Program-made: the position numbers and the translations under genes
DNA from: an uncultured Mediterranea sp.
GTDB lineage: Bacteria > Bacteroidota > Bacteroidia > Bacteroidales > Bacteroidaceae
Direction of reading: 5' to 3'
Length of the DNA: 64,000 nt
NCBI GenBank assembly: GCA_945641355.1
Contig: CALZEQ010000009.1
Location: forward strand, 1-64,000
Shown here: positions 28,991 through 38,046 of the stretch, piece after piece
Position numbering within the stretch: position 1 is the stretch's first letter
Layout: each line of letters opens with the position of its first letter
Notes under the pieces: generated by a model
The model's input: the letters and a program-made list of their open reading frames with translations, nothing else
Databases searched by the model: none
What the model was told of the DNA's origin: nothing

Positions 28991-29884
28991 TTATCCAATC
29001 GTGTGGTTGGCCAGCAGTTCTACAATCAGCCCTTCAACGTCGGCATCGCTTCCGCTCAGGGTCTTGCTCTCCTTGGCTTGGAAAATGATGTTCTCTATTT
29101 TCTTCACCTTTGTGGGCGAGCCGCTGAGGCCGCATTGTGCGGTGTCGCCGTTGACATCGGCCACGCTCCATTCTGTGATGTTCAGGTAGGGGCACTTCTC
29201 ATATTGCTCGGCATAGGGCAGGGCGGCACCCTCTTTGGTCAGGGCTGCTTTCTCCTGTGCGCCCAGTGCACGCTTGTACTTCATCACCAGTTTGGCATTG
29301 CGCGGACGGCATACGGCGGCGCTGCCGTTGACGGTCAGTACGATGGGCAGCGGGCCCTCTACCGTCTCCACACCACCGTCGATGTGACGTTTCACGGTGA
29401 TACGGCGTGCGGCTTCGTCTAACTTCAGCACCTCTTCCGAGTAGGTGATTTGTGTCAATCCCAGCTTCTCGGCCACTTGCGGGCCTACCTGTGCCGTATC
29501 GCCGTCGATGGCTTGGCGGCCGCCGATGATGAGGTCATAGTCACCGATTTTGCGGATGGCTGTAGCCAGTGCATACGAGGTAGCCAGTGTGTCGGCTCCG
29601 GCAAAGGCGCGGTCGGTGAGCAGGTAGCCGTTGTCGGCACCGCGATACAGTCCTTCACGAATGATTTCAGCGGCGCGGCCGGGACCCATTGTCAGGATGG
29701 TGACGGTCGAACCGGGGTGTGCATCTTTCAACCGGAGTGCCACTTCGAGGGCATTCAGGTCTTCGGGGTTGAAGATGGCGGGGAGTGCCGCACGGTTGAT
29801 GGTACCGTCGGCGTTCATGGCATCTTTTCCGACGTTGCGTGTGTCGGGTACTTGTTTTGCCAATACTACGATTTTCAAACTCAT
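28991..29884 (-). CDS. etfB: Electron transfer flavoprotein, beta subunit
   Basis: The 297-residue beta subunit carries the nucleotide-binding fold that holds AMP or a second FAD, with VTILTMGPGRAAEIIREGLYRGAD and LIIGGRQAIDGDTAQVGPQVAEKLG. The extended length is the form common in anaerobes, where some ETFs bifurcate electrons; whether this one does cannot be told here. It is first in the etfB-etfA-acd operon and has a strong promoter about 200 bp upstream. Confidence 0.94.
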   Translation of the reverse strand: MSLKIVVLAKQVPDTRNVGKDAMNADGTINRAALPAIFNPEDLNALEVALRLKDAHPGSTVTILTMGPGRAAEIIREGLYRGADNGYLLTDRAFAGADTLATSYALATAIRKIGDYDLIIGGRQAIDGDTAQVGPQVAEKLGLTQITYSEEVLKLDEAARRITVKRHIDGGVETVEGPLPIVLTVNGSAAVCRPRNAKLVMKYKRALGAQEKAALTKEGAALPYAEQYEKCPYLNITEWSVADVNGDTAQCGLSGSPTKVKKIENIIFQAKESKTLSGSDADVEGLIVELLANHTIG

Positions 29885-30079
29885 GTTTATTAATAATTTA
29901 TTGAAGCTTGCCTGTAGCGTCCTGTCCCGGCTGTGCGGGGAGCTGTGGTGCAGGCTTCAGTTATTTAGTATTAGTATTTCTCAAACCTGTGTGTCAGTAT
30001 GCCGGAAGTGTCGGGAGTAGTGGGGACGAAGGTTCCTGCTACTGAGGCAAAAATCCGGTTAACCATGATTATCAGCGTG

Positions 30080-30109
30080 CAAATTTACGGAAAGAGTTGG
30101 GTTTGACAA
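30080..30109 (-). promoter_or_regulatory. Promoter for etfB
   Basis: Minus-strand TAAATTTG (30087-30080) with TTG (30109-30107) 19 bp upstream gives a canonical Bacteroides promoter. Confidence 0.75.
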
Positions 30110-30203
30110 GGAAAAGAGGCGAAAAATGCACATTTTTATGGTTTTTGAGCAAAAACTTGCTTTTGTCACCTCCTCAAACGTCCATATTTCAGAACGATAT
30201 GGA

Positions 30204-30234
30204 TTTGTTTTTTGGAATATATTCTTTATTTTTG
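30204..30234 (+). promoter_or_regulatory. Promoter for the transglutaminase-like gene
   Basis: TTTG at 30204-30207 and TATTTTTG at 30227-30234 are 19 bp apart. The start codon lies 31 bp beyond the -7 box. Confidence 0.75.
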
Positions 30235-30264
30235 CGAAAACTATCAAACTAACACTTGGATACG

Positions 30265-32949
30265 ATGAAGAGATTTTTTTACATGCTGGGAATGGGTTGC
30301 ATGGCTTGCCTGCTGGCTGCCTGTGAGTCCCATTTTATGACAGATGCCGCTTACCGCGAACGGGTGGCGCAAGACTTGGTGCAGAAACAAGCGCGTCTGG
30401 CGCAGGACGAACTGTTTGCCGTATTGGGGCGCACGGACTTGTCGCTCTACGAGCGCGAGGCCTTGGAGTTCCTCTATGCGTACATGCCTTTGGCCGATAT
30501 TGCCGACTATCCGGGCGACTATCATCTGATGAACGTGCGGGCCGCCCGGCGAGCTGCCGAGGAGATGCCTTGGGGGAAGGAGATTCCCGAAGAGCTGTTC
30601 CGCCACTTCGTGTTGCCGGCACGTGTGAACAGCGAAGTGCTGGACAGTGCGAAGGTGGTCTTCTACGAGGAGCTGCGGGATAGGGTACGTACGCTGCCGT
30701 TGAGCGAAGCCATCCTGGAGGTCAACCACTGGTGTCACGAGAAGGCCGTCTATCGTCCCAGCGACTCGCGCACCAGTTCGCCCATGGCTACTGTCAAGAC
30801 GGCCTACGGACGTTGTGGCGAGGAATCTACGCTGCTGGTCAGTGCGCTGCGCTCGGTAGGCATACCGGCCCGTCAGGTCTATACGCCCCGTTGGGCGCAC
30901 ACCGACGACAATCATGCCTGGGTAGAGGCATGGGCCGACGGACGTTGGCACTTCTTGGGTGCCTGCGAGCCCGAGCCGGTGCTGGACTTGGCTTGGTTCA
31001 ACGCGCCTGCCAGCCGGGGGATGCTGATGCACACCAAGGTGTTTGGCCGTTACGAGGGTCCCGAGGAGGTGATGAGCATCACGCCCAGCTATACCGAAAT
31101 CAATGTCATCGAGAATTACGCCTCTACCGCCCGGGCACAGGTGGCGGTGAGGGATGAGGCCGGCACCCCGGTGGAGGGGGCTTGTGTCGAATTCAAGCTG
31201 TACAACTATGCCGAGTTTCACACCGTAGCCACCAAGTGGAGCGATGCCTCCGGTCTCTGCTCGCTGACGGCCGGCAAGGGCGATATGCTGGTGTGGGCCT
31301 CCAAGGAGGGACGCTACGGCTTTGCCCGCCTCTCCTTCGGCAAGCAGGAGGAGGTGACGGTGGTGCTCGACAGGAAGGTGGGCGATGCCTTCACCGTCGA
31401 GATGGACCTGGTGCCGCCGGCCGAGCAGGTGACACTGCTGCAGGTGACGGACGGACAGCGGGCAGCGAACGACTCCCGTCTGGCCTTCGAAGACTCGCTG
31501 CGTGGTGCCTATGTAGCCACTTTCATGACCGACGAGACGGCCCGCAGCTTTGCCCGCCGCTATCAGCTTGACGAAGATGCCGTCGCACCGCTGCTGGTGG
31601 CTTCGCGTGGCAATCATGCCACCCTGTGCAACTTCATGGCCCGTCTGCGCTCCGAGAAGTCGAAGAAGGGCGGCATCGACCTGCTGCAGCGGCTGTCGGC
31701 CAAGGACCTGCGCGATGTTCCCCTGGACGTCCTGCTGGATCACATGCAGTCGCGCGTACGCACTACCACGGCCGACAATTTCCGCCGCTTTGTGCGCAAT
31801 CCGCGTGTCAGCAACGAGCGTCTGACGCCCTACAAGGCCTTCTTTCGCCAAGTGGTGTCCGAGCAGGAGGCCGAGGCCTATGCCGCCGACCCCTTGAAGC
31901 TGGTTGCCTGGGTCGCCTCTCACATCCAGGTGGACGGAGCGTGCAACCTGGGAGCTGCCCCCATCACTCCGCTGGGTGTATGGAGGGCCCGTTGTGCCGA
32001 TGCGCATAGCCGCGACATCTTCTTCGTCTCCATGGCTCGCAGCATGGGCATCCCCGCCCGCATCGACGAGGTGACCGGCAAGGTGCAGCTGATAGAAGAG
32101 AGCCGTGTGCTGGATGTGAACTTCGAGACCAACACCCGCGCCATTTCCGAGCGGGGCAGGGTGGTGGCCGACTATCAGCCGACCCGCCTGCTGGACAATC
32201 CGAAATACTACTCGCACTTCACCCTGTCGCAGATTACGCCCCGGGGCACGCTGCAGCTGCTGAACTACGACGAAGGAGAGTCCGGCCTCGAAGAGGGTAC
32301 CACGTGGGACTATCTGCTGAAGAGCGGCACCAGCCTCGACGTCGGTTCCTATCTGCTGGTGACGGGTACCCGCATGGCGAGCGGTGCCGTACTGGCACGC
32401 CTCACCGCCTTCGGTGTGGAGGCCGGCCAGACGACACGTACCACCTTGCAGATGCGTCAGAGTCGCGACGAGGTGCAGGTCATCGGCAGCTTCAATTCCG
32501 AATCCCTCTTCACCTCGCTGGGCAGCACACCGACGTCCGCTTGTAGCGAAGCCTGCAAGCAGAGCATCCTGCAGGCGTGCGGGCGAGGCTATTTTGTAGT
32601 GGGTGTGTTGGGAGTCAATCAGGAGCCTACCAACCATGCGCTCCGCGACATTGCCGCACTCAGTGCCCAGCTGGAGCAGTGGGGCCGCAAGATGGTGCTT
32701 CTCTTCCCCGACGAGGCCGCCCTTGGCCGCTTTGATGCCACCGCCTTCACCGGCTTGCCGTCCACCATTATATATGGTATAGATACCGACGGCATCGCTG
32801 CCCAGATAGTGGAAGGCATGAAGCTGCATTCGGCCGACCTGCTGCCTCTGTTCATCATAGCCGACACCTTCAACCGCGTGGTGTTTGTTTCGCAGGGCTA
32901 CACCATCGGGTTGGGCGAACAGCTGATGAAGACCGTAGGCGGCTTGTAG
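30265..32949 (+). CDS. Large lipoprotein with two transglutaminase-like domains
   Basis: From ATG 30265 the protein has 894 residues with a lipoprotein signal (lipobox LAAC, Cys20). A transglutaminase-like cysteine peptidase fold is clear at residues 150-250: Cys184 in YGRCGEES, His217 in DDNHAWVEAW and an acidic residue after WHFLGACEPE. A second similar fold around residues 545-640 (GVWRARCADAHSRDIFF, RSMGIPARID) seems to lack the catalytic His-Asp pair. The C-terminal 110 residues look thioredoxin-like but have no CxxC. A long open frame on the opposite strand is judged a shadow. It has a good promoter of its own; its target is unknown. Confidence 0.75.
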   Translation: MKRFFYMLGMGCMACLLAACESHFMTDAAYRERVAQDLVQKQARLAQDELFAVLGRTDLSLYEREALEFLYAYMPLADIADYPGDYHLMNVRAARRAAEEMPWGKEIPEELFRHFVLPARVNSEVLDSAKVVFYEELRDRVRTLPLSEAILEVNHWCHEKAVYRPSDSRTSSPMATVKTAYGRCGEESTLLVSALRSVGIPARQVYTPRWAHTDDNHAWVEAWADGRWHFLGACEPEPVLDLAWFNAPASRGMLMHTKVFGRYEGPEEVMSITPSYTEINVIENYASTARAQVAVRDEAGTPVEGACVEFKLYNYAEFHTVATKWSDASGLCSLTAGKGDMLVWASKEGRYGFARLSFGKQEEVTVVLDRKVGDAFTVEMDLVPPAEQVTLLQVTDGQRAANDSRLAFEDSLRGAYVATFMTDETARSFARRYQLDEDAVAPLLVASRGNHATLCNFMARLRSEKSKKGGIDLLQRLSAKDLRDVPLDVLLDHMQSRVRTTTADNFRRFVRNPRVSNERLTPYKAFFRQVVSEQEAEAYAADPLKLVAWVASHIQVDGACNLGAAPITPLGVWRARCADAHSRDIFFVSMARSMGIPARIDEVTGKVQLIEESRVLDVNFETNTRAISERGRVVADYQPTRLLDNPKYYSHFTLSQITPRGTLQLLNYDEGESGLEEGTTWDYLLKSGTSLDVGSYLLVTGTRMASGAVLARLTAFGVEAGQTTRTTLQMRQSRDEVQVIGSFNSESLFTSLGSTPTSACSEACKQSILQACGRGYFVVGVLGVNQEPTNHALRDIAALSAQLEQWGRKMVLLFPDEAALGRFDATAFTGLPSTIIYGIDTDGIAAQIVEGMKLHSADLLPLFIIADTFNRVVFVSQGYTIGLGEQLMKTVGGL

Positions 32950-33005
32950 CAAACACGTGTCGTATAATTCACTGCAACAGATTGATTGAATGCACATTGA
33001 TACCT

Positions 33006-33033
33006 TTAGGGGCGCAACATTTTGCGCCCCTAA
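33006..33033. repeat. Perfect 12-bp stem palindrome, REP-like
   Basis: TTAGGGGCGCAA and TTGCGCCCCTAA pair perfectly around CATT. It lies 56 bp after the transglutaminase-like gene and may act as its terminator or RNA stabiliser. Confidence 0.85.
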
Positions 33034-33082
33034 TTTCGTGGTACGTGTCGGTGTCTTTTGTATGAATGCGTTTCGTGCGGTT

Positions 33083-33104
33083 GGGGCGGAAGATAGTTCG
33101 CCCC
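33083..33104. repeat. REP-like GGGGCGGAA palindrome
   Basis: GGGGCGGAAGATAG followed by TTCGCCCC is an imperfect palindrome close in sequence to the copies at 19390 and 36401. Confidence 0.75.
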
Positions 33105-33189
33105 TACACTCGTCACTTGTAGCTCGTAGCTAATCACTAATAAATATTAAATTATAGTACTTTGCGATACAAGGTACTGATATAATACA

Positions 33190-33197
33190 TATATTTG
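33190..33197 (+). promoter_or_regulatory. -7 box for padR
   Basis: TATATTTG matches TAnnTTTG, 36 bp before the padR start; the -33 element is not at the usual distance. Confidence 0.5.
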
Positions 33198-33233
33198 TGC
33201 CATACAAAGAAACCAATTAAAACGAGATGAAGT

Positions 33234-33560
33234 ATGGATGTGAACAATGTAAAATCGCAGATGCGTAAGGGAATGCTGGAATATTGCATCATGCTGCTCC
33301 TGCACAAGGAGCCGGCATACGCCTCCGATATCATTCAGAAGTTGAAAGAGGCGAAGTTGATAGTCGTAGAGGGGACGCTCTATCCGCTGCTCACCCGGCT
33401 GAAGAAGGACGACCTGCTGGGGTATGAATGGATAGAGTCCACCCAAGGGCCTCCCCGCAAGTACTATCGGCTGACGGAGAAGGGGGAGGAGATACTTCGC
33501 GAACTGGAACTGTCGTGGAGGGAGCTGAACGAAACCGTGGAGCACCTTAGCAGAAACTGA
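33234..33560 (+). CDS. PadR-family transcriptional regulator
   Basis: This 108-residue protein is a minimal PadR winged-helix repressor: RKGMLEYCIMLLLHKEPAYASDI at the first helices, VEGTLYPLLTRLKKDDLL as the recognition region, PPRKYYRLTEKGEEIL as the wing, then a C-terminal dimer helix. It starts 68 bp before the PspC gene, a common Bacteroidetes pairing in which the regulator likely controls its own operon in response to envelope stress. The ligand is unknown. Confidence 0.9.
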   Translation: MDVNNVKSQMRKGMLEYCIMLLLHKEPAYASDIIQKLKEAKLIVVEGTLYPLLTRLKKDDLLGYEWIESTQGPPRKYYRLTEKGEEILRELELSWRELNETVEHLSRN

Positions 33561-33628
33561 GAACAAGCAGCGGCCATGCTGCCTATAAACGGAATAAGAA
33601 TATCAATATCAAAAAACACCATTGAATT

Positions 33629-34717
33629 ATGAAAAAGACATTGACTGTAAATCTGGGTGGTACCGTTTTCCATATCGACGAAGATGCCTATCGTCTGTTA
33701 GACAACTACCTGTCCAATCTGAAACTACACTTCCGCGAAGAAGACGGAGCGGATGAGATTATAGAAGATATCGAACGCCGCATCTCCGAGCTTTTCACCG
33801 AGAAGCTGCGGGGCGAGGGCGAAGTGATAACCATTGCCTATGTAGAGGAAATCATCAAGCGCATGGGCAATCCCGAAGAGATGGAGGAGGGGGCTTCGGC
33901 CTCTGCGTTCGATGCTCGCGGGGCTGCTTCGGCCACTGCCGATGCCGATCGCTGCAAGATGGTGCGCCGCCGGCTGTTCCGTAACCCCGACGACAAGCTG
34001 CTGGGCGGTGTCATCAGCGGTATGGCTGCCTATATGGGATGGGATGTCACCCTGCTGCGCCTGCTGCTGCTGGTCATCCTTGTCTGCGGCTACGGCACGC
34101 TGGTACCCGTCTACATCGTATGCTGGCTCATCATCCCCGAGGCTCGCACGGCTGCCGACCGCCTGAGTATGCGCGGCGAGGCCGTCACAATGGAGAATAT
34201 CGGCAAGACGGTGACCGACGGTTTTGAGAAGGCCACCAACGGAGTGAACGACTTCATCCGTTCCGACCGTCCGCGTACCTTCCTGCAGAAGGTGTGCGAT
34301 GCCATTGTCTCGGTAGTCGGCTTCCTGCTCAAGCTGTTGCTCATCATCTTTGCCGTGCTGTTCAGCCCGGTGCTGTTTGCCATCGGCCTGGCCTTTGTCG
34401 TCCTGCTGTTTGTAGCCGTTGTGGTGGCCGTCAGTGGCAGTGCGGCACTGTTCAGCGGTTTCCCCCTGATTGATGTGGTGCTGCCCGCCTCGCCGTTGTC
34501 GGCCATCGTCATGTACATTGCCGGCATCCTGATGGTAGGCATCCCCCTCTTCAGCATCCTGTGGGCCATCTTTGCCCAGCTGTGCAAGTGGCAGCCCATG
34601 GCATCGGGCCTCAAGTGGACGCTGCTGGCGCTGTGGCTGGTCAGCCTGGTTTGCTTCGGCATCTGCTACACCGTTCAGGGCGGCAGCTTCCCGACGCTTG
34701 GCTTCCTGCATGTGTAG
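33629..34717 (+). CDS. PspC-domain membrane protein
   Basis: The 362-residue protein begins with a cytoplasmic segment with a conserved ISELFTEKLRGEGEVI stretch (residues 1-85), then a PspC domain (about 110-175, RNPDDKLLGGVISGMAAYMGWDVTLLRLLLL) with one or two helices, and at least three more membrane helices to the C-terminus. PspC proteins sense or stabilise the inner membrane during phage-shock-type stress. It is encoded with padR. A GC-rich hairpin at 34757-34799 follows. Confidence 0.85.
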   Translation: MKKTLTVNLGGTVFHIDEDAYRLLDNYLSNLKLHFREEDGADEIIEDIERRISELFTEKLRGEGEVITIAYVEEIIKRMGNPEEMEEGASASAFDARGAASATADADRCKMVRRRLFRNPDDKLLGGVISGMAAYMGWDVTLLRLLLLVILVCGYGTLVPVYIVCWLIIPEARTAADRLSMRGEAVTMENIGKTVTDGFEKATNGVNDFIRSDRPRTFLQKVCDAIVSVVGFLLKLLLIIFAVLFSPVLFAIGLAFVVLLFVAVVVAVSGSAALFSGFPLIDVVLPASPLSAIVMYIAGILMVGIPLFSILWAIFAQLCKWQPMASGLKWTLLALWLVSLVCFGICYTVQGGSFPTLGFLHV

Positions 34718-34756
34718 GATAGGGTGCGTCTGGACAGACAACTATATATACAGAGC

Positions 34757-34799
34757 GAGGGGTGTGTCCGGTTGGTTGGTTCCTTCCGGCACACCCCTC
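34757..34799 (+). terminator. Hairpin after pspC
   Basis: GAGGGGTGTGTCCGG (34757-34771) pairs with CCGGCACACCCCTC (34786-34799) with one bulged base. It lies between convergent pspC and smalltalk genes and lacks a strong T tract. Confidence 0.6.
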
Positions 34800-34826
34800 T
34801 GCTCGTCTCTTTCCGGGCCCGTCCCG

Positions 34827-34940
34827 TCAGCGGCAGGCCGATACGCCCAGTGCCCCTGCCACCGCCGATGCCACGGCGATGATGATTTTCAGCAGCAGGT
34901 CCCAGCTGAACTTCTTTTTCGTAGTCTTGTCGTTGTCCAT
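34827..34940 (-). CDS. Smalltalk micro-protein
   Basis: This 37-residue protein starts MDNDKTTKKKFSWDLLLK and continues as one hydrophobic helix ending GVSACR. It matches the pattern of the Bacteroidales 'smalltalk' micro-proteins, with a charged N-terminus, a conserved W and an IIIAVASAVAGALG helix. An in-frame ATG at 35042 would give a longer protein but its extension has no such character. Function is unknown. It lies beside a MITE-like element. Confidence 0.8.
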   Translation of the reverse strand: MDNDKTTKKKFSWDLLLKIIIAVASAVAGALGVSACR

Positions 34941-35024
34941 GTCGGTCAATTTAAAATGTGCCGTTCGGGTTGTTTTGTAACCGTGGTGCACTCTTTTTTC
35001 GTGAATGCATTCCGTACGGAATGA

Positions 35025-35171
35025 GGGTGTATCAAAATTCATTTCCCTTATCAGATTGTCATTCTGAGTACAGACGAATGGTTTTATCTACATACAAAAC
35101 TATCCACAGAAAGGTAATTTGTTGTCGCTCAGAATGACAAAATATTAGCTGTTTTATATTTTGATACACCC
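35025..35171. mobile_element. 147-bp MITE-like element with nested inverted repeats
   Basis: GGGTGTATCAAAAT (35025-35038) and ATTTTGATACACCC (35158-35171) form a perfect 14-bp terminal inverted repeat. Inside, TTGTCATTCTGAG (35056-35068) and CTCAGAATGACAA (35128-35140) form a perfect 13-bp inverted repeat. There is no open frame of note. The transcript would fold into a long hairpin. It may be a miniature transposable element or a terminator; no clear target-site duplication was found. Confidence 0.65.
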
Positions 35172-35196
35172 CCGTTCAGCTATTCACTTGTGTGTG

Positions 35197-36345
35197 TCAG
35201 TAGGCATGTCCGTCGCCCTGCATCTCCTTCGCATCAATCTTCCGCTGATCGATGCTGCGCCAGGCGTACCAGATGTAAGCCAGCACGAAGGGCACCAGAA
35301 TGGAGACGTAAGCCATCGTGCGGAGGGTGAACTCGCTGGAGCAGCTGTTGGCCAGCGTCAGAGAACTCTGCAGGTCGCACGTAGAGGGATAGTAGGCGGT
35401 GTGGTTGTAGCCGGCTGTGAGCAGCAAGGCCAACACGGTGAGCACTGTACCGATGCCCGTCCACCAGATGCCCTTCTCGAAGTCCGGCTTCAGCAGGGTG
35501 CGCAGGATGCCCGTCAGTACGGCCACTACGCCCACCAAGAAGAGGGCCAGTATCAGCGGCATGGTCAGCAGGTTGTGCAGGTACTTCTGCGGCTCCATAT
35601 AGACCTCGCCGCTCTCGGGACGGACGGCAAATCCGTCGGCCACCAGGGTGCGGACGACAAAGGCCAGGAAGAAGAGCAGGAAGAGACCCGTATTGAGCCA
35701 CAAGGCCCGACGGCAGCGGTCGGTCAGCTCCCGGTCGGCAATGTTGTTGATGAAGTAGAGCAGCCCCAGGATGCGTGCCAGGAAGAAGACGGCGATGCCC
35801 AGTACCACGTTCCATAGGTTGCAGAGCGCGTCCAAGCCGTGTCCCGCATTGTCCCAGCGGCTGATGACGGGCATCAGCTGGTCGGTCAGGTTGCCCTTGT
35901 CGATGAAGAAGGCCGAGCCGGTGAAGAAGGTGGCCACTGCCCCACCCAGCAGCACGGGGCCTACCACGCCGTTAATCACCAGGAAGGTGCGGTAGGTGCG
36001 TTGTCCCAGCAGGTTGCCTGCCTTCGACTGAAACTCGTAGCTGACGGCTTGCAGCACGAAGCTGAACAGGATAATCATCCAGAGCCAGTAGGCACCTCCG
36101 AAGCTGGTGCTGTAGAAGAGGGGGAAGGAGGCGAAGAAGGCTCCTCCGAAGGTGACCAAGGTGGTGAAGGTAAACTCCCACTTGCGCCCGGTTGAGTTGA
36201 CCATCATTTTGCGTTGCTCCTCCGTCTTGCCGATGCAGTACAGCAGCGAGTTGCCCCCTTGTACGAACAGCAGGAAGACGAGTATGCCTCCCAGCAGGGA
36301 GACGATGAACCACCAGTAGTGTTGAAGAAATAGGTATGCGTCCAT
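35197..36345 (-). CDS. cydB: Cytochrome bd quinol oxidase, subunit II
   Basis: The 382-residue subunit has about eight to nine membrane helices and the typical CydB opening YLFLQHYWWFIVSLLGGILVFLLFVQGGN, plus the WTGIGTVLTVLALLLTAG segment. With CydA it forms the bd oxidase that reduces O2 to water with quinol, giving nanaerobic respiration and O2 scavenging in Bacteroides. It follows cydA by 86 bp with a REP-like palindrome in the gap. Confidence 0.93.
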   Translation of the reverse strand: MDAYLFLQHYWWFIVSLLGGILVFLLFVQGGNSLLYCIGKTEEQRKMMVNSTGRKWEFTFTTLVTFGGAFFASFPLFYSTSFGGAYWLWMIILFSFVLQAVSYEFQSKAGNLLGQRTYRTFLVINGVVGPVLLGGAVATFFTGSAFFIDKGNLTDQLMPVISRWDNAGHGLDALCNLWNVVLGIAVFFLARILGLLYFINNIADRELTDRCRRALWLNTGLFLLFFLAFVVRTLVADGFAVRPESGEVYMEPQKYLHNLLTMPLILALFLVGVVAVLTGILRTLLKPDFEKGIWWTGIGTVLTVLALLLTAGYNHTAYYPSTCDLQSSLTLANSCSSEFTLRTMAYVSILVPFVLAYIWYAWRSIDQRKIDAKEMQGDGHAY

Positions 36346-36400
36346 TTGATTGATTTATTAAGGTTTTCGCATGTCTGCGACATTGTATGTTTATTCGTAG

Positions 36401-36420
36401 GGGCGGAACATCTTCCGCCC
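36401..36420. repeat. REP-like palindrome between cydA and cydB
   Basis: GGGCGGAACATCTTCCGCCC is a perfect 8-bp stem with a 4-base loop. Placed between co-transcribed genes, it might change relative cydA and cydB mRNA levels. Confidence 0.8.
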
Positions 36421-36431
36421 GGTAATTATCA

Positions 36432-37979
36432 TCAATTCTCGGGTCCCTTGCGGATGGCCTTCACCATGATGCCGACCTCGGCCACGAGCAGCACGGTGAA
36501 GAGAATCAGGAAGATGAAGAAGGTTGTCTGCACGGCACCGGCATCCAGCTTGGAGATGGCGGCACAGGTAGGCAGCATATCCTGAATGGCCCACGGCTGC
36601 CGGCCGCATTCGGCCACGGCCCATCCGGCTTGCGAGGCGATGTAGGCAAGGGGGATGGTGAGCAGGGCTATCCACTGCAGCCAGGGTGCCTGCTTCAGGT
36701 TGCGCTTGTAGGCAAAGAAGAGCACTACGGCAAAGAAGAGCAGGAAGTAACCGCCCAGCATCACCATGATGCGGAACATGTAGAAGGTGAGGGGCACGTC
36801 GGGCACCAGTTCATCGGCCTCCTTGATGTAGCCGTAGCCGAAGTAGGGCATGTTCTCCTTCAGGATGCCGGCAGCCGTCAGGGCGGCCTCGTCATCGCCG
36901 GCCTTCTTGGCACGCCGGTATTCGGCAAAGGCGGCAATGGCTTTCTGTCCGCGCTCCATCTTCTCCGATGCGCTGAGGGCTGTGCTGCCGTCCTTCAGCG
37001 TATAGCCGCCTTGCAGCAGGTCGTTGATGCCGGGTACGAAGGCCTTCGCGTCGCGTTCGGCCAGCAGAGAGAGCATCTTGGGTATCTCGATGCGCAGCAG
37101 GAAGGGGTCTACTCCGTCGGCGGCACTTTGCTTCGCGGGGTTCAGCAAGCCGAACGCTACCAAGCCGGCTCCCGCTTCGCCTTGGTAATAGCCCTCCATG
37201 GCAGCCAGCTTCATGGGTTGGCGTTGGGCCACCTGATAGCCCGACTCGTCGCCCGACCATGCAGCCAGCAGGGCGGCACCCATACCTACCCAGGCGGCTA
37301 CCTTGATGCTGGAGAGGGCAAACTGCTGGTGGCGTTTCTTCAGCAGATACCAGCAGCTGACACCTACCACGAAGACGGCACCCACTATCCAGCTGGAGAG
37401 TACGGTGTGCAGAAACTTGTTGACAGCCATGGGCGAGAGGGCCACGGCGGCAAAGTCAACCATCTCGTTGCGGGCCGTGTCGGGGTTGAACTCCATGCCC
37501 ACGGGATATTGCATCCACGAGTTGGCCACCAGAATCCACCACGCCGAGATGGTGGCTCCAAGTCCCGTCAGCCAGGTAGAGGCCAGGTGGAAGCGGCGGC
37601 TCACCTTTTCCCAGCCAAAGAACATCACGGCAATGAAGGTGGCCTCCATGAAGAAGGCTACGATGCCCTCGATGGCCAGCGGTGCGCCGAAGATGTCGCC
37701 TACAAACCAGGAATAGTTGCTCCAGTTGGTACCGAACTCAAACTCCAGAATGAGGCCGGTGGCCACACCCACGGCAAAGTTGATGCCAAACAGTTTCATC
37801 CAGAATTTCGCGATTCGTTTCCAGTAGGCATTGCCGGTGCGGTAATACACCGTCTCCATGATGCCCATCACTACGGCCAGCCCCAGCGTGAGGGGCACGA
37901 ACAGCCAGTGATAAATGGCCGTCAGGGCAAACTGTGCTCTCGACCAGTCAATCAGTGAGGTGTCAATGTTTTCGAACAT
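36432..37979 (-). CDS. cydA: Cytochrome bd quinol oxidase, subunit I
   Basis: This 515-residue subunit binds hemes b558, b595 and d. Visible features are the early WSRAQFALTAIYHWLFVPLTLGL with the heme His, the HTVLSSWIVGAVFVVGVS region, the GYGYIKEADELVP segment and the GRQPW motif near the C-terminus. The cluster order DUF4492-cydA-cydB is the standard Bacteroidetes arrangement. Confidence 0.95.
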   Translation of the reverse strand: MFENIDTSLIDWSRAQFALTAIYHWLFVPLTLGLAVVMGIMETVYYRTGNAYWKRIAKFWMKLFGINFAVGVATGLILEFEFGTNWSNYSWFVGDIFGAPLAIEGIVAFFMEATFIAVMFFGWEKVSRRFHLASTWLTGLGATISAWWILVANSWMQYPVGMEFNPDTARNEMVDFAAVALSPMAVNKFLHTVLSSWIVGAVFVVGVSCWYLLKKRHQQFALSSIKVAAWVGMGAALLAAWSGDESGYQVAQRQPMKLAAMEGYYQGEAGAGLVAFGLLNPAKQSAADGVDPFLLRIEIPKMLSLLAERDAKAFVPGINDLLQGGYTLKDGSTALSASEKMERGQKAIAAFAEYRRAKKAGDDEAALTAAGILKENMPYFGYGYIKEADELVPDVPLTFYMFRIMVMLGGYFLLFFAVVLFFAYKRNLKQAPWLQWIALLTIPLAYIASQAGWAVAECGRQPWAIQDMLPTCAAISKLDAGAVQTTFFIFLILFTVLLVAEVGIMVKAIRKGPEN

Positions 37980-38046
37980 AATGATAAGTGATATTAGATT
38001 GATAAATTAGGTAATTGATTCCGATGGAAGGGGAGGGAGGAAGCGG

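Larger units (their letters stand above)
29885..30264. other. Divergent promoter region
   Basis: About 380 bp between etfB and the transglutaminase-like lipoprotein gene. It holds both promoters (30080-30109 minus, 30204-30234 plus) and a roughly 190-base etfB leader with no recognised riboswitch. Confidence 0.6.
32950..33233. other. Intergenic region with two REP-like palindromes
   Basis: No gene seen. It contains palindromes at 33006-33033 and 33083-33104, a short CTCGTCACTTGTAGCTCG stretch like that near the 57-59 kb direct repeats, and a -7 box TATATTTG at 33190-33197 for padR. Confidence 0.6.

Noticed and set aside
30244..32997. A 917-codon open frame on the minus strand covering the transglutaminase-like gene
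   Set aside because: It has no signal, domain or start context. The plus frame has a clear lipobox, catalytic motifs and a canonical promoter; the long minus frame is a by-product of G+C-rich codons.
36630..37958. A 442-codon plus-strand frame antisense to cydA
   Set aside because: The minus frame is a full-length CydA with all expected motifs; the antisense frame has low-complexity His/Gln-rich composition.
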